5,651 nucleotides of DNA from Planctomycetaceae bacterium (GTDB lineage: Bacteria; Planctomycetota; Phycisphaerae; Phycisphaerales; SM1A02). Position 1 is the stretch's first letter, and the number at the start of each line of letters is the position of its first letter. Under the pieces are notes generated by a model. That model was not told the origin of the DNA. It made no database searches and saw nothing but the letters and a program-made list of their open reading frames with translations. Below are positions 1-5,651 of this stretch, piece by piece. Position numbers and translations under genes: made by a program. The stretch lies in contig JAIYBS010000346.1 of NCBI GenBank assembly GCA_027488415.1, forward strand, positions 1 to 5,651. Direction: 5' to 3'.

Positions 1-2139
<2,139 letters not shown>

Positions 2140-2148
2140 GGGGGTCTC

Positions 2149-2163
2149 GGGCCTCCTTGGCCC
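2149..2163 (-). promoter_or_regulatory. glnN Shine-Dalgarno inside a small leader hairpin
   Basis: On the minus strand GGGCC and GGCCC form a perfect 5-bp G/C stem around the loop AAGGA. The Shine-Dalgarno sequence AAGGAGG (2158-2152) lies in the loop and the first two bases of the 3' arm. With transcription predicted to start near 2165, this hairpin would sit at the extreme 5' end of the mRNA. The ribosome-binding site itself is clear. That the hairpin affects translation or mRNA stability is inference. Confidence 0.6.
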
Positions 2164-2171
2164 AACGGGAT

Positions 2172-2200
2172 AACGTAGGGGGACTCAGCGGCGGAATCAA
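2172..2200 (-). promoter_or_regulatory. Sigma-70-like promoter for glnN
   Basis: On the minus strand, TTGATT (2200-2195) is a -35 element matching TTGACA at four of six positions including TTGA. After exactly 17 bases comes TACGTT (2177-2172), which keeps the conserved first, second and last bases of TATAAT. Transcription would start near 2166-2164, giving a leader of about 26 bases with the AAGGAGG site in it. The spacing and the relatively AT-rich setting in very GC-rich DNA make this the best promoter in the window. No NtrC or sigma-54 site was seen for this gene. Confidence 0.6.
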
Positions 2201-2270
2201 GGTCGTCGGCAAGCCTGAAACCGCCGAATCTCGCCGCCGGGGCTCGCCGGGCGGACCATCCGCGAAAAAA

Positions 2271-2282
2271 CTTCCGCGGAAG
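2271..2282. promoter_or_regulatory. 12-base palindrome beside an A6 tract, possible operator
   Basis: CTTCCGCGGAAG reads identically on both strands. It is preceded by AAAAAA at 2265-2270 and followed two bases later by the TTGACT element at 2285. TCCGCG at 2259-2264 also pairs with CGCGGA at 2275-2280, so a second inverted repeat overlaps it. The position fits a repressor or activator site for the rightward gene. Read on the minus strand, the palindrome followed by T6 resembles a weak terminator with only about a 4-bp stem, which is the alternative explanation. Confidence 0.35.
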
Positions 2283-2284
2283 GC

Positions 2285-2313
2285 TTGACTCTCGGATCGG
2301 AAGTGGCACGTTT
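2285..2313 (+). promoter_or_regulatory. Candidate promoter for the PEP-CTERM-like gene
   Basis: TTGACT at 2285-2290 matches the -35 consensus at five of six bases. At a spacing of 16-17 bases the -10 position reads CACGTT or ACGTTT, a weak match that keeps only a few conserved bases. Transcription would start near 2319, leaving a leader of about 114 bases. The good -35 in a relatively AT-rich patch supports it and the poor -10 is the weakness. Confidence 0.35.
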
Positions 2314-2344
2314 CTCCCGGCGCGGTTGCAGCGCCTGGCGGGAC

Positions 2345-2420
2345 CCGGAAAGGGGGTTGTTCCCAGCGGTCTGACCGACGCGCCGAGTGGCCTTCGATCG
2401 GACGTGCTCCCTTTCCCCGG
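2345..2420 (+). promoter_or_regulatory. Possible long-range leader stem overlapping the ribosome-binding site
   Basis: CCGGAAAGGG (2345-2354) can pair with CCC-TTT (2409-2414) and CCGG (2417-2420), leaving two C bases bulged. G2355-T2408 and G2356-C2407 add two more pairs. The 3' arm ends on the GG of the Shine-Dalgarno-like GGAGA (2419-2423), nine bases before the ATG at 2433. The pairing is visible by eye. Any control of translation is inference, and GC-rich leaders fold easily by chance. Confidence 0.3.
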
Positions 2421-2432
2421 AGACCTGCCACC

Positions 2433-3131
2433 ATGTCCGCTCGCCTTGCGGCTGCCGCCGCCCTCGCCATCGCGACCGCCTCGAACGCTGCCCTCGTCTA
2501 TGGAGGCGGGACCGAGACCGGATCCCGCTACAACCCGGGCGCCGGCGCGATCACCTACATGAACTGCTTCACCGCCGTGGGTGCGGGCCAGAACCAGCTG
2601 TCGCTCGACAGCGTGTCCGTCGGCATCCGCCGGCTCATCGCGGCCGGTGCGCTCGTCGACGTGGGCATCAAGATCTACGCCGCCGAGATGACCTTCGACG
2701 GCACCAACTTCGGCCGCGGCGCCAACTACGAGATCTTCTCGTCCGCGTCGCTCGGCGGGGGCGCCGCCTCGATCACGCAGATCGTGAACACCGGTGCGCT
2801 CTCCGGCATCACCCTCAACCTCGAGACCGCGTCCAACGCCGGTCTCGGCGGATGGTGGATCGGCGTCGAGTTCACGGGCGCGAACGCCGCGAATACCGCC
2901 AACGGCTGGCGCATCGTGAACGCCCCGACGACCGGCGCTTCGATCAACGCGTTCGGTGTCTTCAACCAAGCCGGCAGCGGCGCGTTCCAGTCGTTCTTCG
3001 CCTTCGGCACGCCGCCGGGATCGGGCCCGAGCCGCTTCATGGTCGACGTCAACGGCACGCTCGTCCCCGCTCCGGGCGCGCTGGCGCTCCTCGGCGTGGC
3101 CGGTCTCGCCGGTGCCCGCCGCCGTCGCTGA
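2433..3131 (+). CDS. Exported protein with PEP-CTERM-like (PAP) sorting tail
   Basis: A 232-residue secreted protein of unknown function. Residues 1-19 are a signal peptide: a short MSAR start, an Ala/Leu hydrophobic core, and a likely cut after Ser-Asn-Ala19. The mature part is rich in Gly, Ala, Asn and Thr, has a single cysteine (Cys45) and alternating hydrophobic residues suggesting beta strands, and shows no catalytic motif. Phrases such as GGWWIGVEFTG and ANTANGWRIVNAP look like a lectin- or adhesin-like sandwich, but this is not a named domain I can assign. The tail is PAP at 212-214, a hydrophobic stretch at 215-228, then RRRR at 229-232. In the known family, exosortase recognises such tails and anchors or releases the protein at the envelope. 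Here the usual Glu of PEP is Ala, as is common in Phycisphaerales. Start: GGAGA lies nine bases upstream of the ATG. It is a single-gene unit ending at a strong hairpin. No exosortase gene is in view. Confidence 0.9.
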   Translation: MSARLAAAAALAIATASNAALVYGGGTETGSRYNPGAGAITYMNCFTAVGAGQNQLSLDSVSVGIRRLIAAGALVDVGIKIYAAEMTFDGTNFGRGANYEIFSSASLGGGAASITQIVNTGALSGITLNLETASNAGLGGWWIGVEFTGANAANTANGWRIVNAPTTGASINAFGVFNQAGSGAFQSFFAFGTPPGSGPSRFMVDVNGTLVPAPGALALLGVAGLAGARRRR

Positions 3132-3158
3132 TCGCGCTCGTCCGCACCTGAATCCATC

Positions 3159-3190
3159 CGACGGGCCCCGGCAATCGCCGGGGCCCGTTG
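3159..3190. terminator. Shared hairpin terminator between convergent genes
   Basis: An almost perfect inverted repeat: 3159-3172 pairs with 3177-3190 over 14 positions, including one G-T pair, around the four-base loop AATC. It lies 27 bases after the plus-strand stop and only three bases beyond the minus-strand corA stop, so it can serve both genes. The T-run after it is poor on both strands (TTGCGTT on the plus side). It is therefore a strong-stem, weak-tail terminator, as often seen in GC-rich genomes. Confidence 0.8.
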
Positions 3191-3193
3191 CGT

Positions 3194-4336
3194 TCAGGCC
3201 TTGGTGGTGTCCTTCAGCCAGCCCTTTCGCCAGAAGTACACGAGGAACCCGAGCGAGGTCGCAGCCATCAGCCCGAGCGCGATCCAGAAGCCGTGCTCGC
3301 GGTCGCTCATCGGGAGGATCTCGAAGTTCATCCCCCACAGCCCGGTGAGGAAGCTCAGCGGCATGAAGATCGTCGCGATGATCGTCAGCACCTTCGAGGT
3401 CTCGCCGAGCTTCATGTTGACGCTCGTCATGTAGATCTCGAGGAGGTCGTTCGCCATGTAGCGGTCGGTCTCGATCTGGTCGAGCGCCCGCGCCACGTGG
3501 TCGGAGAGGTCGCGCAGGTACGGGCGCGTGTCGGCGCTGAAGACGCGGTCGAGCGCCAGGAGGTTGGAGGCGGTGTCGCGGATCGGCAGCAGCGCGCGCC
3601 GCATCCGGATCAGCTCGCTCCGCGCGAGCCGGATCTGTGAGAGCTGCTTGCCGGTGGGGCGCCGGAACACCTCGTCCTCGAGGTCCTCGACCATTCCGCC
3701 GATCCGGTCGACGATCGGGAAGTAGGCGTCGATCACCGCGTCGGCGATCGCGTAGGCGAGGTAGTCGGCGCCGTGCGAGCGAAGGCGGCCGGCGGGGTTG
3801 CGGATGCGGGCGCGCAGGGCGTCGAGGCAGTCGCCCGGGACGCTCTGGAAGCTGATCACGTAGCGCGGCGTCATCCACAGCGCGATCTGCTCCGTCCAGA
3901 ATCCCTTGGCGTCCTCGTGCGGCATCGGCAGGACGATGAACGTCCCGTCGGGGTAGGTATCGACCTTGGCGCGCTGCGAGAGGTCGGAGGCGTCCTCGAT
4001 CGCGAGCGGGTGGATCCCGAAGCGCTCGGCGATGGCCTTGAGCAGGTTCGCGTCGCCGAGGCCGTCCACGTTGATCCACGCGACCGGCAGGTCGCCGGTC
4101 ACGGCGTCGAGCTCGGCCAGGCTCCCGATGCGCGCCTCGGCGACGCGATCGGGCCCGAACGCGATCACCGACATCTCGGGGGGCAGCGCATCGGGATGCA
4201 CCACGATCGTCCCGGGCGCCGTGTGCAGGTTCGCCGGCTTGCGCAGGCGCCGCCGCGCGAGCTTCGCGGTGAGGGCGGTGCGGCGGAGCGCGTGCGAGAC
4301 GACGCCCGGCAGCTCGATGGACGGCAGCCTGGTCAT
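3194..4336 (-). CDS. corA: CorA-family magnesium/cobalt channel
   Basis: A 380-residue inner-membrane protein of the CorA family, which forms pentameric channels for Mg2+ (also Co2+ or Ni2+). A long cytoplasmic domain comes first: an alpha/beta part (about 40-165), then charged helices (about 190-315) that form the stalk in known structures. Two helices follow at the C-terminus (about 316-334 and 350-369). The diagnostic Gly-Met-Asn sits at 335-337 at the end of the first, in LTGLWGMNFEILP. Trp replaces the usual Tyr before GMN. The wording GMNFE matches the Thermotoga CorA-type branch. ZntB-like zinc transport is the alternative, though ZntB usually lacks GMN. Start: the ATG at 4336 overlaps the upstream stop as ATGA, with GGGAG seven bases upstream. 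The open frame continues further upstream without homology. It is the last gene of the operon, and its stop is three bases from the shared hairpin. Confidence 0.95.
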   Translation of the reverse strand: MTRLPSIELPGVVSHALRRTALTAKLARRRLRKPANLHTAPGTIVVHPDALPPEMSVIAFGPDRVAEARIGSLAELDAVTGDLPVAWINVDGLGDANLLKAIAERFGIHPLAIEDASDLSQRAKVDTYPDGTFIVLPMPHEDAKGFWTEQIALWMTPRYVISFQSVPGDCLDALRARIRNPAGRLRSHGADYLAYAIADAVIDAYFPIVDRIGGMVEDLEDEVFRRPTGKQLSQIRLARSELIRMRRALLPIRDTASNLLALDRVFSADTRPYLRDLSDHVARALDQIETDRYMANDLLEIYMTSVNMKLGETSKVLTIIATIFMPLSFLTGLWGMNFEILPMSDREHGFWIALGLMAATSLGFLVYFWRKGWLKDTTKA

Positions 4337-4815
4337 GGGTTCGCTCCCGCGGCGGCGGCTTCCAGCGCCTTCCATCCGCACCAGGCGAGGAGCAGCGCGC
4401 GCGCGCTCCAGGCGACGGTGCGGATCCAGTTGGTCGAGACGAGCCGCGCGTGGGCGTCGGCGTCGAAGCCGCGCGACAGCACGTTGTGGCAGGGCACCTG
4501 GATGAACGCGGTCGACGCCCAGATCGCGGCGAGGAGGGCGATCAGCGCCCACGCGGCCCACGCGGGCACGCCCCGCGGTCGCAGCGCGACGAGCGCGACC
4601 GCCGCGAGAAGCTCGGCGAGCATCGCGGGGCCGACCACCATCGTGATCAGGTGCGCGTGCGCCTGCTCGTAGGCGGCGAAGCCCTCGCGGCCGACTCGGG
4701 CGAAGAGCGGGTAGTGCACGACCTGGATCGTCCAGATCAGGCCGGCGAGGAACCATGCCAGCGCCACGTTCGCCACCAGCACCGCGGACTGCGGGTTCAT
4801 GACGCCACCGTTCAT
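4333..4815 (-). CDS. Uncharacterised four-helix membrane protein
   Basis: A 160-residue integral membrane protein that I recognise only as a conserved hypothetical type. Hydrophobic helices lie near 10-31, 57-79, 86-105 and 133-149. Motifs likely under constraint are IQVVHYPLF (30-38), GF..Y...HAH (45-55), VGPAMLAE (61-68), IQVPCHNVL (105-113), GFDADAHARLV (116-126) and NWIRT (129-133). The two halves resemble each other: each has a helix ending in IQV, a His soon after, then GF-x-A, AHA-x-L and another helix. This suggests duplication of a two-helix unit. The His residues at helix ends could bind metal or haem, but that is speculation. Start: the ATG at 4815 overlaps the upstream stop (ATGA) with GGAGG seven bases before it. 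A second in-frame ATG at 4800 comes from a 15-base tandem duplication and lacks its own close ribosome site. The stop overlaps the corA start. It is encoded between a metallophosphoesterase and a cation channel. A loose relation to small four-helix DUF families is possible but unverified. Confidence 0.85.
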   Translation of the reverse strand: MNGGVMNPQSAVLVANVALAWFLAGLIWTIQVVHYPLFARVGREGFAAYEQAHAHLITMVVGPAMLAELLAAVALVALRPRGVPAWAAWALIALLAAIWASTAFIQVPCHNVLSRGFDADAHARLVSTNWIRTVAWSARALLLAWCGWKALEAAAAGANP

Positions 4816-4824
4816 GACGCCACC
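4795..4824. repeat. Exact 15-base tandem duplication over the start of the membrane-protein gene
   Basis: GTTCATGACGCCACC occurs twice back to back, at 4795-4809 and 4810-4824. On the coding strand each copy reads GGTGGCGTCATGAAC and so contains an ATGA. The duplication adds five codons (MNGGV) to the membrane protein and leaves two in-frame start codons, while the stop of the upstream phosphoesterase gene stays in the first copy. Being a multiple of three, it disturbs neither frame. Confidence 0.97.
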
Positions 4825-5303
4825 TCCAGCACCTCGAGCGCGTCGGTCGACGGCACGAGCGTCGCGACCGTGAACCTCGGCGCGCGGTGCAGGGCGCCGG
4901 GGTTGATGATCCTCGTCCCGCCGACGCGCTCGTCCCGGAGCTCGTGCGTGTGGCCGTGCACCAGGTACTGCGCGCCGCCCGAGACGGCCGCGCGCATCGG
5001 CGCGATCTCGTGCCCGTGGGTGAAGACGATCCGACGGCCGTCCACCGAGATCTCGCCGGCCTCGCCGTGCACCGCGATGCCGAGGTCGCGCGCATATCGC
5101 TCGAGCGAGCGACTGTTCCAGTCGCAGTTGCCCCAGACGACGTGGCTGTCGAGCCCCGCGAGCTGGTCGAGCACGAGGTCGTCCTCGATGTCGCCGCAGT
5201 GGACGAACGTGGTCGCGCCGCGCGCGCGCAGCGCCTCGATGGCGCGCTTGGTGCGCTCCCATCGCGAATGGCTGTCCGAGAGCAGGCCGACGACGGTCGC
5301 CAT
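4812..5303 (-). CDS. YfcE/MJ0936-type metallophosphoesterase
   Basis: A 163-residue cytoplasmic phosphodiesterase-like enzyme of the calcineurin-like superfamily. It binds two metals (usually Mn2+), and the natural substrate is mostly unknown for this family. All metal-site motifs are present in order: SDSH (Asp10, His12), CGD (Asp38), GNCD (Asn59), THGHE (His96, His98), HGHTH (His116, His118, His120), then the typical NPGA (134-137). Length matches the 160-180 residue family norm. Start: the ATG at 5303 gives the usual M-x(3-5)-GLLSDSH opening. Its ribosome site is weak (AAGGG about 13 bases away). An in-frame ATG at 5333 adds ten residues (MADREGYRTP) and has GGGAG five bases upstream, so it is a serious alternative. 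It would overlap the gltX start codon. First gene of the three-gene operon. Its stop overlaps the next start as ATGA, and its last codons carry the next gene's GGAGG. No promoter was recognised; it would have to lie inside gltX. Confidence 0.92.
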   Translation of the reverse strand: MATVVGLLSDSHSRWERTKRAIEALRARGATTFVHCGDIEDDLVLDQLAGLDSHVVWGNCDWNSRSLERYARDLGIAVHGEAGEISVDGRRIVFTHGHEIAPMRAAVSGGAQYLVHGHTHELRDERVGGTRIINPGALHRAPRFTVATLVPSTDALEVLEVAS

Positions 5304-5334
5304 GGGGGTACGGTACCCTTCGCGGTCCGCCATG
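5301..5334. promoter_or_regulatory. Divergent start region with back-to-back ATG codons and a palindrome
   Basis: CATG at 5301-5304 and again at 5331-5334 gives an ATG on each strand at both places, and all four are in frame with their gene. Between them GGGTAC-G-GTACCC (5306-5318) is a perfect inverted repeat. The two CATG sites sit in similar surroundings, CGGTCGCCATG (5294-5304) and CGGTCCGCCATG (5323-5334). There is no room for promoters between the starts, so both must be overlapped by the opposing gene. The palindrome could be a regulator site; this is unproven. Confidence 0.5.
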
Positions 5335-5651
5335 ACCGCTCCCGTGACCCGATTCGCCCCGTCCCCGTCCGGCCACCTCCACGTGGGCGGCGCACGCACC
5401 GCGCTGTTCTGCTGGGCCTTCGCCAAGGGTCGCGGCGGCACGTTCCTGCTCCGGATCGAGGACACCGACCAGAAGCGCTCGAGCGGCGCCGCGAGCGTCG
5501 GCTTCCTGAAGGATCTTGCCTGGCTCGGGATCGACTGGGACGAGGGTCCGCAGCTCGGCTCCTGCGGCGGCGGCGCAAACGGCCCCTACTTCCAGAGCGA
5601 GCGCCTGGACACCTACAACCGCGTGCTCGCGAAGCTCGTCGACGAGGGCAA
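5332..5651 (+). CDS. gltX: Glutamyl-tRNA synthetase, N-terminal part (runs off right edge)
   Basis: Cytoplasmic class I aminoacyl-tRNA synthetase that activates glutamate with ATP and loads it on tRNA-Glu. In organisms without GlnRS the enzyme may also charge tRNA-Gln, which then needs amidation. The first 106 codons are visible of a usual 460-500. The ATP-binding HIGH-type motif is in RFAPSPSGHLHVGGARTALF (7-26), followed by LLRIEDTDQKRS (39-50), LGIDWDEGP (65-73) and GPYFQSERLDTY (84-95). The RIEDTD wording and the GGARTALF stretch favour GltX over the shorter GluQ-RS. The KLSKR motif and anticodon domain lie outside. The segment GSCGGGAN (77-84) is a slightly long Gly-rich loop with a Cys where many homologues have a shorter GG-P-G-P turn. 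Start: the ATG at 5332 puts the conserved block at the normal distance but has no Shine-Dalgarno. An in-frame ATG at 5302 would add ten residues. The gene is divergent from the phosphoesterase operon, 28 bases between starts. Confidence 0.96.
   Translation, partial: MTAPVTRFAPSPSGHLHVGGARTALFCWAFAKGRGGTFLLRIEDTDQKRSSGAASVGFLKDLAWLGIDWDEGPQLGSCGGGANGPYFQSERLDTYNRVLAKLVDEG

Larger units (their letters stand above)
2140..2432. other. Divergent control region between glnN and the exported-protein gene
   Basis: This is the only long gap in the window, at 293 bases. It carries the glnN promoter and leader at its left end, an A6 tract with a 12-base palindrome near 2265-2282, a rightward TTGACT-type promoter candidate at 2285, and a leader of roughly 110 bases before the exported-protein start. 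Open frames crossing it on either strand have no recognisable protein features. No RNA gene or known riboswitch was recognised. Confidence 0.75.

Noticed and set aside
2304..2320. A sigma-54 promoter (TGGCACG at 2304-2310), tempting because PEP-CTERM genes in some bacteria are under sigma-54/PrsR control
   Set aside because: The -24 half matches, but the -12 position, where GC is required at fixed spacing, reads CC within TCTCCCGG, so the essential second half is missing.
2326..2562. A 78-codon plus-strand open frame over the exported-protein leader and start
   Set aside because: It is proline-rich and low-complexity, overlaps the real gene in another frame and has no ribosome-binding site or homology I can see.
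2726..3157. A 143-codon minus-strand open frame opposite the exported-protein gene
   Set aside because: The plus-strand frame has a clear signal peptide and sorting tail. The antisense product has neither motifs nor a convincing start.
5304..5465. Longer N-terminus for the phosphoesterase, starting at 5465
   Set aside because: The added residues are not similar to the family and overlap the conserved start of gltX on the other strand. Only the 5333 alternative has a ribosome-binding site worth considering.
4337..5578. Upstream extension of the corA frame to a 794-residue fusion
   Set aside because: The extra 414 residues are Arg/Ser-rich shadow sequence over two real genes. The ATG at 4336 has a Shine-Dalgarno and an ATGA overlap, and gives a normal-length CorA.

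Overview
The window is GC-rich throughout, and its codons end mostly in G or C. It most likely comes from a planctomycete of the Phycisphaerales type. The main clue is the small exported protein in the middle, which ends in a proline-alanine-proline, a short Ala/Leu/Gly hydrophobic stretch and four arginines. That is the PEP-CTERM-like sorting tail typical of that group. A type III glutamine synthetase next to it fits but does not prove the assignment. No mobile element, CRISPR array, tRNA or rRNA was seen.

Layout. (1) Bases 1-2139, minus strand: glnN, a type III glutamine synthetase. 713 codons are visible and the C-terminal end runs off the left edge. (2) Bases 2140-2432: a 293-base divergent control region. 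It holds a well-spaced sigma-70-like promoter for glnN, a Shine-Dalgarno sequence inside a small hairpin, a 12-base palindrome beside an A6 tract, and a weaker promoter candidate facing right. (3) Bases 2433-3131, plus strand: the exported PEP-CTERM-like protein. (4) Bases 3159-3190: a strong GC hairpin lying between the two convergent stop codons and probably serving both strands. (5) Bases 3194-5303, minus strand: a compact three-gene operon read right to left, made of a YfcE/MJ0936-type metallophosphoesterase, an uncharacterised four-helix membrane protein, and a CorA-family divalent-cation channel. Both junctions are 4-base ATGA stop/start overlaps, so the three genes are probably translationally coupled. 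(6) Bases 5332-5651, plus strand: the first 106 codons of gltX (glutamyl-tRNA synthetase), divergent from the operon with only 28 bases between the two start codons.

How the genes work together. glnN (ammonia assimilation into glutamine) and gltX (charging tRNA with glutamate) are ordinary central-metabolism genes and nothing ties them into one system. The coupled trio is the only real functional unit. A metal-dependent phosphoesterase and a Mg/Co-type channel flank a membrane protein of unknown function, which may hint at a shared link to divalent metals, but that is inference. The least-described element is the membrane protein, which looks like an internal duplication of a two-helix unit and whose start region carries an exact 15-base tandem duplication. 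I see no convincing previously undescribed multi-gene system here.
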